Assembly (NCBI GenBank): GCA_963666535.1
Contig: OY762913.1
Location: 1,798,001 to 1,862,000 of the forward strand
Origin: G963666535 sp963666535
Lineage (GTDB): Bacteria; Bacillota; Clostridia; Oscillospirales; Oscillospiraceae
Direction of reading: 5' to 3'
DNA length: 64,000 nt
The position numbers and the translations under genes were made by a program. Shown one piece after another: positions 42,238-51,034 of this stretch. The first letter of the stretch is position 1. Every line of letters begins with the position of its first letter. The notes under the pieces are model-generated. The model ran no database searches, was not told the origin of the DNA, and saw only the letters and a list, made by a program, of their open reading frames with translations.

Positions 42238-43062
42238 ATGATGGATTTGGATCGGGTCAACAATTATATGGCGCGCATCGAGCAATCGGAAACCACCACC
42301 GTTCAGCCGGCCAACGACCGGCTGAAGGTTGGTGTCGATTTGGGCACAGCCTATATCGTGTTGGTCGTGCTCGATGAGCAAAACAATCCGATTGCCTGTG
42401 AAAAACAGGCGGCGAGCGTCCTTAGGGACGGCGTGGTGGTAGATTATTCCGGTGCGCTGCGCATTGTCCGTACGCTGAAGCAGCGGCTTGAGCAGCGGCT
42501 TGATACCGAACTCAAATACTGTGCCATTGCCATGCCTGCCGGAACGGAATCCAGCGTTCGCACACACCAGTACGTTGCCGAGGGCGCCGGCTTCGAGGTC
42601 ACTAACATTCTGGATGAACCTTCTGCCGCTAACTCCATTTACCAGATCGAAAATGGGGTGGTGGTGGACATCGGCGGCGGCACAACTGGGTTTGCAGTTC
42701 TGAAGGATGGCAAGGTCGTCCAAATCGAGGATGAACCGACCGGCGGCACCCACGTTACCCTCGTACTGGCGGGCAATTATCGTATTCCGATTGATGAAGC
42801 GGAAGCCATAAAGCTTGACAATACGCGTCATAGGGAGATTCTTCCTGTGGTCAAGGCGGTCATTGAAAAAATGGCGTCGATTGTCAGCCGGTATATTAAG
42901 CCAGGGCAGGTTGACACTATTTATCTTTGCGGCGGCACATGCTGCCTTACCGGGATCGAAGACATTTTTGAAAAGGAAACAGGCATTCCCACCGTGAAGC
43001 CCGCCAACCCGTTCTTGGTGACACCGGCAGGAATCGCCATCAACTGCATCCTACCAAGGTGA
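42238..43062 (+). CDS. eutJ: EutJ, actin/Hsp70-like ATPase
   Basis: A 274-residue protein with two ATPase phosphate loops, 'KVGVDLGTAYIVLVVLDEQN' and 'VVDIGGGTTGFAVLKDGKVV', and adenosine motif 'IYLCGGTCCLTGIEDIFEKE'. EutJ is proposed to act as a chaperone for compartment or lyase assembly; its function is not proven. GAGGAGCG precedes the ATG pair at 42238/42241. Confidence 0.93.
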   Translation: MMDLDRVNNYMARIEQSETTTVQPANDRLKVGVDLGTAYIVLVVLDEQNNPIACEKQAASVLRDGVVVDYSGALRIVRTLKQRLEQRLDTELKYCAIAMPAGTESSVRTHQYVAEGAGFEVTNILDEPSAANSIYQIENGVVVDIGGGTTGFAVLKDGKVVQIEDEPTGGTHVTLVLAGNYRIPIDEAEAIKLDNTRHREILPVVKAVIEKMASIVSRYIKPGQVDTIYLCGGTCCLTGIEDIFEKETGIPTVKPANPFLVTPAGIAINCILPR

Positions 43063-43099
43063 TTTCAAAGCACAATTTATTTTGAAAGGAGGGTGAACT

Positions 43100-43834
43100 A
43101 TGGATTTTGACGCATTGGTCTCAGAAATTGTAAGCCGCGTTTCAGCAAAGCTGGAGGAACATACCTCCGGATTCCCCAGTGAAAGCAACGTGGTTGCCGC
43201 AAAGCCAAAGCTGCTTATTTTGACGCAGGAACACAGTGAGCCGTGCCATGCCATGTTGGAATCCCCAGCGCTGCTCGCGCATTACAGCATGACCTGCGCG
43301 CTGCTAAATGACTATCAGGTCGATATTGAGGATTATGATGGTGTTCTGCTTTACAGCCTGACCAACGAGACTCTCTGCAAGCTGGCCAGTGGAATCTGCG
43401 ATTCTCCATTCACAAGGCTTGCGGTAAAAGCCATTCTGTGCGGCAAAAAAATCTGGATTCCTACGGAGGAAGTCGAGTTGTTCCGCTACTGCCAGTGCGC
43501 ACCTGCTTGTTACTATGAGATGCTGCACGAAAAGTTGGAGCTTTTGACGAAATCGGGTGCATGCATCTGCGCCCAGGGGAATCTGGAACATGTGGTGCTA
43601 AACGGCTTTGGGAGTTCCGCCCCGGAAAAAAATGCGTCCTGCGCCACGGCTGTGCCAAATTTAATGGCGACGCCAAAGCGCTACCGCATTGATAAACGTG
43701 TCATTACTGAGCGCGATGTACTTGAGGTGCAGAAAGCCGGTATCACCAAAATTTCTGTACCCCAAAGGGCTATCCTCACCGACTTGGCAAAGGATAGCGT
43801 GCGCACACTGAAACTGGAAATCCTTCGGGATTAA
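43100..43834 (+). CDS. Conserved eut-locus protein of unknown function (TIGR02536-type)
   Basis: A 244-residue protein that recurs in Firmicute eut loci but has no proven function. It begins with a short helix 'LVSEIVSRVSAKL' similar to compartment targeting peptides. A Rossmann-like segment follows ('PKLLILTQEHSEPCHAMLES', 'DYDGVLLYSLTNETLCKLAS'), a Cys-rich part ('RYCQCAPACYYEM'), and a C-terminal part 'DKRVITERDVLEVQKAGITK', 'ISVPQRAILTDLAKD'. The last segment resembles the C-terminal 'alpha-hairpin' of flavoprotein-like compartment proteins. GAAAGGAGGGTG precedes ATG 43100. Confidence 0.75.
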   Translation: MDFDALVSEIVSRVSAKLEEHTSGFPSESNVVAAKPKLLILTQEHSEPCHAMLESPALLAHYSMTCALLNDYQVDIEDYDGVLLYSLTNETLCKLASGICDSPFTRLAVKAILCGKKIWIPTEEVELFRYCQCAPACYYEMLHEKLELLTKSGACICAQGNLEHVVLNGFGSSAPEKNASCATAVPNLMATPKRYRIDKRVITERDVLEVQKAGITKISVPQRAILTDLAKDSVRTLKLEILRD

Positions 43835-43858
43835 TCGATTGGACGGGAGGAACCTCTC

Positions 43859-44143
43859 ATGCAGATTGCAAAAGTCATCGGAACCATCTGGGCCACCCGC
43901 AAGGACGATCGGTTGGCGGGCTATAAACTTTTAATCGTACAGCCAATCAATATTGTGAGCGGACAAAAGGACAAGGTGCCCATTGTGGCAGCCGACACCA
44001 TCGGTGCCGGTGTGGGCGAAACCGTCATCGTGGTTGGCGGAAGTTCGGCCCGAAGCGCCGCAAGCGGAGATATGCAGGTGCCTGTGGACGCAACGGTGGT
44101 CGGCATTGTGGATGACCAGGAGCTGGATTCCTCCATTCTTTAA
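43859..44143 (+). CDS. eutN: Microcompartment vertex protein EutN (BMC-P)
   Basis: A 94-residue EutN/CcmL protein: 'QIAKVIGTIWATRKDDRLAG', 'LIVQPINIVSG', 'VAADTIGAGVGETVIVVGGS' and 'VDATVVGIVDDQEL'. Its pentamers cap the vertices of the shell. GGGAGGAAC precedes ATG 43859. Confidence 0.96.
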   Translation: MQIAKVIGTIWATRKDDRLAGYKLLIVQPINIVSGQKDKVPIVAADTIGAGVGETVIVVGGSSARSAASGDMQVPVDATVVGIVDDQELDSSIL

Positions 44144-44155
44144 GGTGGTAAGCAA

Positions 44156-45508
44156 ATGGAGCTGATGGAAGTAATCAAAGCCGCCGGCATCGTGGGCGCG
44201 GGAGGCGCGGGGTTCCCCACCCACGTTAAACTTAATACAAAAGCCGACTGCTTTATTCTCAACGCGGCGGAGTGCGAGCCGCTGATTGAGACTGACAAAT
44301 ACTTATGCCGTGTCTTTGCCGACCAAATTGTGCTTGCCGCCGTTCTGGTTGCCGCTCATCTGGGTGCAAAGCGGACGGTAATCGCACTCAAGGGGAAATA
44401 CCACGAAGAGATTGAAGCGCTCAGGGCCGCAATTGAACAGGCCAAGGCTGACATTGAACTCTTTGAAATGGCAACATTTTATCCCGCCGGTGACGAGCAG
44501 ACAATCGTGGCGCAGGTAATAGGGGAGTCCGTACCAGAGCGCGGCATCCCCATCGACGTGGGGGCTGTCGTGGACAATGTGGGCACCGTGTTAGACATTG
44601 CAAACGCACTTCAGGGCAAGGCGGTTACGGAAAAGTATCTCTCGGTGACCGGCAATGTAACGGAACCTATCATGCTCAAGGTACCCATTGGCACACCCAT
44701 TACCCAGTGCATTGACGCGGCAGCGCCGAATCTGAAAAACTACGGCGTAATCATGGGCGGCCCGATGATGGGTAAGGTGCTCACCCGCCGAGAGGACATG
44801 GAAGCCGCAGTAGTAACCAAGACCACCGGAAATCTTTTGCTGCTTCCGGCAGACCACTATCTTTTTCGTCGGGCGGTTCTTCCGATGGACACAATCCGGA
44901 ATCAGACGAAGAGCGCCTGTATCCAGTGCCGCATGTGCACCGATCTGTGCCCCCGCTATCTCATCGGGCATCAAATTAGGCCCCATCTCGTGATGCGCAA
45001 TCTTTGGCGGGAGGCATCTATCACCGATAACGCGGAATATCTAGCTGCTTTTGGTGACGCGGCTAACTGTTGCGACTGCGGTGTGTGCGAGATGTTTGCC
45101 TGCCCGATGGGACTTTCCCCGCGCAAGGTCAATGCTTACGCAAAGGGCGAGCTACGCAAGCGCGGAATCAATGTTCCGCGCAACATGCAGCCCCACACTC
45201 GGCCAGATGCGTGGCTGCACAGCGTGCCGACCGACCGACTGGTGGCACGGTTAGGGCTTGCCGAATACTACGGGAAACACGCTCACCGCTGCGAAGAACT
45301 GACACCAGATTGTGTCGTTATCCCCTTCCAACAGCACATTGGAAAACCGGCCGTGCCCATTGTTGCAAAGGGAGATAGGGTGGAGGCCGGTAACCTGATT
45401 GCGGCTGCCGCCGAGGACGGCCTGTCCGCTAACATCCACGCAAGCATAAGCGGAGTTGTGGTGGATGTCACATCGGTCGGTGTGCATATTTGTCGAAGAA
45501 TGGAGTGA
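44156..45508 (+). CDS. pduS: PduS-like flavin/iron-sulfur oxidoreductase (RnfC/SLBB family)
   Basis: A 450-residue protein (PduS of Salmonella is 451). 'AAGIVGAGGAGFPTHVKLN' starts the RnfC-type NADH/FMN domain, and 'ILNAAECEPLIETDKYL' follows. An SLBB segment lies near residues 160-220. There are two 4Fe-4S motifs, 'CIQCRMCTDLCP' and 'CCDCGVCEMFACP'. The C-terminus is a barrel-sandwich domain ('IGKPAVPIVAKGDRVEAGNL'). PduS reduces cob(II)alamin for adenosylation and can pass electrons from NADH to Fe-S partners. Adjacent to a PduT-like shell gene, as in pdu loci. Confidence 0.9.
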   Translation: MELMEVIKAAGIVGAGGAGFPTHVKLNTKADCFILNAAECEPLIETDKYLCRVFADQIVLAAVLVAAHLGAKRTVIALKGKYHEEIEALRAAIEQAKADIELFEMATFYPAGDEQTIVAQVIGESVPERGIPIDVGAVVDNVGTVLDIANALQGKAVTEKYLSVTGNVTEPIMLKVPIGTPITQCIDAAAPNLKNYGVIMGGPMMGKVLTRREDMEAAVVTKTTGNLLLLPADHYLFRRAVLPMDTIRNQTKSACIQCRMCTDLCPRYLIGHQIRPHLVMRNLWREASITDNAEYLAAFGDAANCCDCGVCEMFACPMGLSPRKVNAYAKGELRKRGINVPRNMQPHTRPDAWLHSVPTDRLVARLGLAEYYGKHAHRCEELTPDCVVIPFQQHIGKPAVPIVAKGDRVEAGNLIAAAAEDGLSANIHASISGVVVDVTSVGVHICRRME

Positions 45509-45513
45509 GCGGA

Positions 45514-46053
45514 ATGGGAACTGCTATCGGAATGGTCGAACTAAACAGCATCGCCAAGGGAATTGAAACCTGTGATTACATGGTAAAGGCGGCTCAAGTT
45601 GAGCTCATCCGCTCCTCTACGGTCTGCCCAGGCAAGTATATGGTGATTATCGCCGGTGACACCGGCGACGTAAGAGCCGCCATGAGCGAGGGAACCAAAC
45701 GCGGCGGCGAATGTGTTGTGGACACCCTGCTGATCCCCAGCGTACACCCCCAGTTGATTCCCGCCATTAGCATGACGTCACAGGTAGCACAACGCGGGGC
45801 CGTGGGCGTGCTGGAGTTCTTTTCCGTCGCCGCTGCGATCACGGCGGCAGATGTGGCGGCAAAGGCAGCCAACGTTACCCTGATCGAGGTGCGTATCGGC
45901 TACGCCATTGGGGGGAAAGGCTATGTAACCCTCACCGGCGATGTGGGTGCTGTCCGCGCAGCGGTCGCGGCCGCCGCGAATAATGCACAGCTTCTCGTGG
46001 GCACAACGGTCATTCCAAGGCCCTCGGCAAAGCTGTTTGACGCGCTACTATAA
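45514..46053 (+). CDS. pduT: PduT-like double-BMC shell protein with Fe-S Cys
   Basis: Two BMC domains in 179 residues: 'AIGMVELNSIAKGIETCDYM' and 'AVGVLEFFSVAAAITAADVA'. In the first, 'SSTVCPGKYMVI' places a Cys at residue 38, the position that binds a 4Fe-4S cluster at the trimer centre in PduT. The second domain has 'IGYAIGGKGYVTLTGDVGAV'. It would form trimers with a metal centre in the shell, next to PduS. ATG 45514 follows GGAG by eight bases; a TTG at 45490 is inside pduS. Confidence 0.92.
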   Translation: MGTAIGMVELNSIAKGIETCDYMVKAAQVELIRSSTVCPGKYMVIIAGDTGDVRAAMSEGTKRGGECVVDTLLIPSVHPQLIPAISMTSQVAQRGAVGVLEFFSVAAAITAADVAAKAANVTLIEVRIGYAIGGKGYVTLTGDVGAVRAAVAAAANNAQLLVGTTVIPRPSAKLFDALL

Positions 46054-46369
46054 TGTCCACTGAACAAATGTGACTTTCGTATCGCATTTGCCAAAAAGAC
46101 AGTTCCTGTCCTTTCGGGCGGCAAAGCAGTTCGGGTTTGCTGCTTCAGATACATGGATGACTGTCTGTTTGGATTTGCAGATACACGCTGCAAATCCAAT
46201 GCGCAAGGGCTTTTGATGAAATCAGCCAAAACCCTTGCATATGAACAAAGCAAAAGCAGCTTGGAAGTATTGACTAGCTTTTCTGTTTTGTTCAGCAGAT
46301 ATTACTCTAGAAAGAAACCTGTCCGGAAGCGGTATGTTCGGACAAATAAGCTTTGAAGGAGTTTTTGGT
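46054..46369 (+). promoter_or_regulatory. Structured 316-base leader before eutH
   Basis: No credible gene lies here. Successive hairpins are visible: AAAGACAG-ttc-CTGTCcTTT (near 46096-46115), AAGCAG..CTGCTT (46124-46145), TTGGATTTGCAG-atacacg-CTGCAAATCCAA (perfect 12 bp, near 46168-46199), GCAAGGG-c-TTTTG..CAAAACCCTTGC (46201-46240), and TGTCCG..CGGACA just before the ribosome site. None ends in a clear T-tract. The density suggests a regulatory RNA controlling eutH, possibly another EutV target, but hexaloops with A1/G4 were not found. Confidence 0.5.
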
Positions 46370-47605
46370 ATGTTTGATGAACTGATCAGCAACATTACAA
46401 ACGTCAGCGTTTTCACGGACAGTATCCAGGCATGGGCATCCAGTCTTTCCATCAACAAGGTTATTATTTTTATCATGATGATTTTCATGATCGTTGGTGC
46501 AGTTGACAAAATCCGCGGCAATAAGCTCGGCTACGGCGAAAAGTTTGACGAAGGATTTAACGCCATGGGCCCACTGGCCATCGCTATGGCGGGTGTTGTG
46601 GCCGCCGCCCCCGTGCTGGCCATCATACTTGGCCCGATCATTAAGCCCATCTACGCAGTCTTCGGCGCAGACCCATCCATGTTTGCCACCACGCTTCTGG
46701 CCTGTGACATGGGCGGCTATCCGCTTGCTATGCAGCTTGCTGCCGATGAGTCCATCGGAAACTTCGCAGGACTGATTCTCGGCACCATGATGGGACCGAC
46801 CATCGTATTTACCATCCCCGTTGCTCTGTCGATTATTAAGAAGGAAGATCGACCCTATTTGGGCGCAGGTATCCTTGCCGGTCTTATCACGATCCCCATC
46901 GGCTGCATCGCCGGCGGCCTTGTCATGAATATGACTCCCTATAAAATCAGTATCATTACGATTCTCCAAAACCTCATCCCTGTCATCATCATCGCCGGTC
47001 TGATCGTAATCGGCCTGTGGTTTGCGCCCTCAAAGATGATCAGCGGATTTAACCACTTCGGCACCGGCGTCACCGTAGTCATCACCATATTCACTGCCAT
47101 TGCTGTTTTTGAGTATCAGACCGGCATCCTGTTCCCCCTCATGGATATCATGGTCACCCCCACGGCCGATGGCGTGATTCCACTGGAATCCGGCCTTTTG
47201 GTCTGCGGTCAGATTGCCATTGTGTTGATCGGCGCTTTCCCGATGGTCAAATGGATCACGAATACCTTTGGAAAAGGACTTGCAAAGGTCGGAAACGCAC
47301 TGGGCATGGATGAGAACGGTTCTGCCGGTCTGGTTGCCAACCTTGCAAACAACATTGCCATGTTCAACATTATGGGCGAAATGAATCCCAAGGGAAAGCT
47401 TCTCAACGTAGCCTTTGCTGTGTCTGCGGCTTTCGTATTTGGTGACCACCTTGGATTCACCGCAGGTGTAAACTCCGAGATGATCTTCCCGATGATCGTC
47501 GGTAAGTTAGTGGCCGGTGTGACAGCGCTGATTCTGGCTAATCTTCTTGCCCCCAAACTGCTGGCTAAAATCAACAGCACGGGATCCACCAACGGGAAGG
47601 GGTAA
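46370..47605 (+). CDS. eutH: Ethanolamine permease-type protein EutH
   Basis: A 411-residue protein with about ten hydrophobic helices ('VIIFIMMIFMIVGAVDKIRG', 'GPLAIAMAGVVAAAPVLAII', 'AGLILGTMMGPTIVFTIPVA', 'GHTAGVNSEMIFPM'-like 'FTAGVNSEMIFPMIVGKLVA'). EutH facilitates ethanolamine entry at low concentration or low pH. ATG 46370 has GAAGGAG eight bases ahead; the in-frame ATG 46334 lies inside the last leader hairpin and gives a non-family extension. Confidence 0.93.
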   Translation: MFDELISNITNVSVFTDSIQAWASSLSINKVIIFIMMIFMIVGAVDKIRGNKLGYGEKFDEGFNAMGPLAIAMAGVVAAAPVLAIILGPIIKPIYAVFGADPSMFATTLLACDMGGYPLAMQLAADESIGNFAGLILGTMMGPTIVFTIPVALSIIKKEDRPYLGAGILAGLITIPIGCIAGGLVMNMTPYKISIITILQNLIPVIIIAGLIVIGLWFAPSKMISGFNHFGTGVTVVITIFTAIAVFEYQTGILFPLMDIMVTPTADGVIPLESGLLVCGQIAIVLIGAFPMVKWITNTFGKGLAKVGNALGMDENGSAGLVANLANNIAMFNIMGEMNPKGKLLNVAFAVSAAFVFGDHLGFTAGVNSEMIFPMIVGKLVAGVTALILANLLAPKLLAKINSTGSTNGKG

Positions 47606-47607
47606 CA

Positions 47608-48045
47608 ATGAACGTAAGTGAAGCGCTGATCCGTGACATTGTGGAGAAGGTCTTAAAGCAGTCCAAAGGCGAGCAACCGGCTCCCTTTGTCAAGCAAAAA
47701 GACCCAAGCGGTATCATTCATGTCAAGACCGATACCGTCAAGTGCGAGCCATTTGAGCAGGATGGCGTTGCCCTTACCGATGTGCTCACATTGGAGGAGG
47801 CACCCCGTATGGGCTGCGGCATTATGGAACTCGATCATACCAGCTTTGAATGGACGTTGACCTATGACGAGTATGACCTGGTCATCGACGGCACGCTGGA
47901 GATTGAAATTGACGGAAGGGTAATCACCGGGCTTGCCAACGACATCATATACATACCCAAGGGCAGCCATATCCACTTTCAGTCACCCCACAAGGCACGC
48001 TATGCCTATTTTGTCTATCCGGCAAACTGGCAGTCCTTGTCATAA
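47608..48045 (+). CDS. eutQ: EutQ, cupin-domain ethanolamine utilisation protein
   Basis: A 145-residue protein: N-terminal helix 'EALIRDIVEKVLKQSKGEQ' (targeting-peptide-like), linker, then the EutQ cupin ('MGCGIMELDHTSFEWTLTYD', 'EYDLVIDGTLEIEIDGRVI', 'IYIPKGSHIHFQSPHKARYA'). Salmonella EutQ has acetate kinase activity and aids compartment formation. AAGGGGTAAC precedes ATG 47608, two bases after eutH. Last gene of the locus, followed by a terminator. Confidence 0.93.
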   Translation: MNVSEALIRDIVEKVLKQSKGEQPAPFVKQKDPSGIIHVKTDTVKCEPFEQDGVALTDVLTLEEAPRMGCGIMELDHTSFEWTLTYDEYDLVIDGTLEIEIDGRVITGLANDIIYIPKGSHIHFQSPHKARYAYFVYPANWQSLS

Positions 48046-48060
48046 CAGCAAGAGCAGCTA

Positions 48061-48098
48061 AAAGGAGCAGAGTATCGAACGATACCCTGCTCCTTTTT
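48061..48098 (+). terminator. Intrinsic terminator closing the eut locus
   Basis: AAAGGAGCAG-a-GTATC / GATAC-c-CTGCTCCTTT with a T5 tail, 16 bases after eutQ. Confidence 0.85.
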
Positions 48099-48165
48099 AA
48101 AAGTCCCGCCGCCGCCGTGATTGTCTTTTTGGACAGACAATTTGCTTCTCACAATCATATTGGTA

Positions 48166-48194
48166 TTGTACCCGCCTTTTTCTTGTGGTATCCT
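48166..48194 (+). promoter_or_regulatory. Candidate promoter of purB
   Basis: TTGTAC (48166-48171), 17 bp, TATCCT (48189-48194), 48 bases before the start. Confidence 0.45.
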
Positions 48195-48241
48195 AATATA
48201 AATATGTATAACTTTGTATTACTAAGAGTGAGGCGTATAAC

Positions 48242-49675
48242 ATGAAAAACACCTATGAAAGCCCGTTAGCTTCCCGTTACGCCAGTGACGAGATGCTCTA
48301 TATTTTTTCGCCGGACAAGAAATTCTCCACTTGGCGCCGCCTGTGGATTGCTCTGGCCCGCGCGGAAATGGAGTTGGGTCTGCCTGTGACTCAGGAGCAG
48401 GTTTCTGAGCTGGAGGCCCATATTACCGACATCAATTACGATGTCGCCGCCGAGATGGAAAAAAAGCTGCGTCACGATGTGATGGCCCATGTCCACGCCT
48501 ATGGCGCGCTGTGTCCCAAGGCTATGCCCATTATTCATCTGGGTGCAACCAGCTGCTATGTGGGCGATAATACCGATGTGATCCTCATGCGTGAGGGGTT
48601 GCTGCTGGTGCGCAATAAGCTGGTACGGGTTATTTCCCATCTGGCTCAATTTTCTGATCAGTATAAGTCCTTGCCTACTCTTGGTTTCACACACTTTCAG
48701 GCTGCTCAACTTGTCACCGTTGGCAAGCGTGCCACCCTGTGGATGAACGAACTGCTCATGGATTTGGACGAGGTGGAGTACCGCATCGCATCCCTGCGCC
48801 TGTTGGGATCGAAGGGGACCACCGGTACCCAGGCGTCTTTTTTAGAGCTTTTTGAGGGAGACCACGAAAAGGTGAAGGAATTGGAGCGCCGCATCGCTGC
48901 CGAAATGGGGTTTGAAGGCGTGGTTCCCGTTTCCGGTCAGACTTATTCCCGCAAAATGGATGCTGCCGTTCTGGCCACGCTCTCCGGCGTCGCCCAATCT
49001 GCCAGCAAATTTGCCACCGACCTTCGTTTGCTGTGCCATCTAAAAGAAATTGAGGAGCCTTTTGAACAGAACCAAATTGGTTCCTCTGCCATGCCCTATA
49101 AGCGAAATCCCATGCGTTGTGAGCGCATTTGTGCCCTGTCACGATATGTGATGGCCGATGCCATGAACCCCGCGGTTACCGCGGCGAACCAATGGTTCGA
49201 GCGTACGCTGGACGACTCCGCCAATAAGCGTATCGCAGTTCCCGAGGCATTCCTCGCCGTGGATGCCATCCTAAATATCTATGCCAATGTGGCCGATGGC
49301 CTTACCGTCCATGAAAAGGTAATTGAAAGGCATATTATGGAGGAACTGCCGTTTATGGCCAGCGAAAATATTATGATGGACGCCGTGAAAAAAGGTGGTA
49401 ACCGCCAGGAACTTCACGAACGTATCCGCGTTCATTCCATTGAAGCTGGGCATAATGTAAAGGAATTAGGCCTTGCAAATAACTTGATTGATTTGATTGC
49501 CGCAGACCCCATGTTCGGCATGACCCGGGAGGAGCTTACCGCCCACCTGGAGCCATCCCGTTATATTGGCCGCTGCCCAGAACAGGTGACTGAATTTTTA
49601 GCGGAGTGCGTTGCTCCTGTGCTGACCCAGTACCAAGATGCGCTCAAGGCCAAGGACGAGGATTTAAAGGTTTGA
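48242..49675 (+). CDS. purB: Adenylosuccinate lyase
   Basis: PurB cleaves SAICAR and adenylosuccinate in purine synthesis. The superfamily signature 'IGSSAMPYKRNPMRCERICA' is present, with 'HLGATSCYVGDNTDVILMRE', 'GFTHFQAAQLVTVGKRATLW' and 'GTTGTQASFLELFEGDHEKV'. 477 residues, the long form common in Clostridia. 28 bases before the AI-2E-type gene. Confidence 0.95.
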   Translation: MKNTYESPLASRYASDEMLYIFSPDKKFSTWRRLWIALARAEMELGLPVTQEQVSELEAHITDINYDVAAEMEKKLRHDVMAHVHAYGALCPKAMPIIHLGATSCYVGDNTDVILMREGLLLVRNKLVRVISHLAQFSDQYKSLPTLGFTHFQAAQLVTVGKRATLWMNELLMDLDEVEYRIASLRLLGSKGTTGTQASFLELFEGDHEKVKELERRIAAEMGFEGVVPVSGQTYSRKMDAAVLATLSGVAQSASKFATDLRLLCHLKEIEEPFEQNQIGSSAMPYKRNPMRCERICALSRYVMADAMNPAVTAANQWFERTLDDSANKRIAVPEAFLAVDAILNIYANVADGLTVHEKVIERHIMEELPFMASENIMMDAVKKGGNRQELHERIRVHSIEAGHNVKELGLANNLIDLIAADPMFGMTREELTAHLEPSRYIGRCPEQVTEFLAECVAPVLTQYQDALKAKDEDLKV

Positions 49676-49702
49676 ATCAAACTAGAATAGGGGAGTGGCA
49701 GC

Positions 49703-51034
49703 GTGAAAGATAAGAGCTATAAGAAGTATATTGGTGCCGGCCTTGTTTCGTTCATGGTGATCGCGTGCAGTATGCTTCTGTTTTTCTGTGTGTTCCGCGC
49801 CGCCGGTCTTCGCTCCGCGCTCCTTCAAATAAACCATATCTTTGCTCCGATTACTTGGGGGGTAGTGATTGCGTATCTGCTGACGCCATTCTGCAATTGG
49901 GTGCGGCGGCTCTTGTACCAGTACCCCTTCTCCAAACTCAAATCAGACGCTACCGCACGCAAGCTTGCCAATAGCCTTGCCGTGCTATGCAGCGTCATCT
50001 TTGCCTTTGCTCTGATTTATGCCTTCCTTGCCATTGTTCTGCCTCAGATTATCATCAGCGTCAAAACATTTTTTGCATCCATGACGATTTATATTACGAC
50101 CATTCAGAATTGGATTGAACGATTCTTGGAGAATAACCCAGAAATGGAATCGCTGGTGCTGTCTTACTACAATTCTGGCGTCAGCAGTTTCCAGTCCTGG
50201 CTTGCAGAGAGCGTTCTCCCCGGCATGGAGAATACTTCCTCTGCACTGGACTGGCTCAAGGAAAGTGTACTGCCCAATCTGACCACTATGATTGAAGGGG
50301 TCTCCTCCACGGTCATTGCACTGCTCAGTGTGTTCAAAGATCTTTTTATTGGTTTTATTGTTGCCATTTATCTTCTGTCCTGTAAAGGCAAGCTGGCCGC
50401 GCAGAGCAAAAAAATTATTTATGCGGCCCTTCCTCTGAAATGGTCAAACCTCATTATTGACGAGACCTGCCGTGCCAACAAGATATTCAGTGGCTTTATC
50501 AGCGGCAAGATATTGGATTCCTTCATTATCGGTTTAATTACGCTGCTTGCCGCCAATCTGATGAATTTACCCTATGCAAGCCTAATCGCTGTCATCATAG
50601 GCGTTACCAATATTATTCCGTTTTTCGGACCCTTTATCGGAGCGATCCCCAGCGCCTTCCTTATTTTGTTGGTTAATCCGATCCAAGCGCTCTATTTTGT
50701 CATCTATGTTCTGGTCATCCAGCAGTTTGACGGAAACTTCCTGGGCCCAAAGATTTTAGGCAATTCCACCGGCCTTTCCGGATTCTGGGTTCTGGTATCC
50801 CTGTTGGTGGCGGGGGGACTGTTTGGCGCCGTTGGAATGCTGATTGGTGTGCCGCTGTTTGCCATTTTGTATAGTATGGTCAAGCGGTTGACCAATTACC
50901 GCATTGATCAAAAGGGGTTCCCCCAGGATACTGGTTTCTACATGGAAATTAAGCATTTGGATGTGATTGAATCAGCCCCGGACGCGGGGCCATCCCATGC
51001 AGTACTACCCGAAGATCCCTCCGTGCTTATTTAG
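49703..51034 (+). CDS. AI-2E family (UPF0118/PerM-type) transporter
   Basis: A 443-residue membrane protein with two N-terminal spans ('GLVSFMVIACSMLLFFCVFR', 'IFAPITWGVVIAYLLTPF'), a periplasm-facing region with 'FLENNPEMESLVLSYYNSGV', and a C-terminal bundle ('DSFIIGLITLLAANLMNLPY', 'GVTNIIPFFGPFIGAIPSAF', 'FDGNFLGPKILGNSTGLSGF'). The GxxxxIPxxGPxxG segment is the family hallmark. Members are AI-2 exporters or Na+/H+ antiporters; the substrate here is unknown. GTG 49703 follows AGGGGAGTG. A terminator begins at the stop codon. Confidence 0.9.
   Translation: MKDKSYKKYIGAGLVSFMVIACSMLLFFCVFRAAGLRSALLQINHIFAPITWGVVIAYLLTPFCNWVRRLLYQYPFSKLKSDATARKLANSLAVLCSVIFAFALIYAFLAIVLPQIIISVKTFFASMTIYITTIQNWIERFLENNPEMESLVLSYYNSGVSSFQSWLAESVLPGMENTSSALDWLKESVLPNLTTMIEGVSSTVIALLSVFKDLFIGFIVAIYLLSCKGKLAAQSKKIIYAALPLKWSNLIIDETCRANKIFSGFISGKILDSFIIGLITLLAANLMNLPYASLIAVIIGVTNIIPFFGPFIGAIPSAFLILLVNPIQALYFVIYVLVIQQFDGNFLGPKILGNSTGLSGFWVLVSLLVAGGLFGAVGMLIGVPLFAILYSMVKRLTNYRIDQKGFPQDTGFYMEIKHLDVIESAPDAGPSHAVLPEDPSVLI

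Noticed and set aside
46153..46356. 67-codon ORF before eutH
   Set aside because: No ribosome site or recognisable domain, and it covers several hairpins of the leader.
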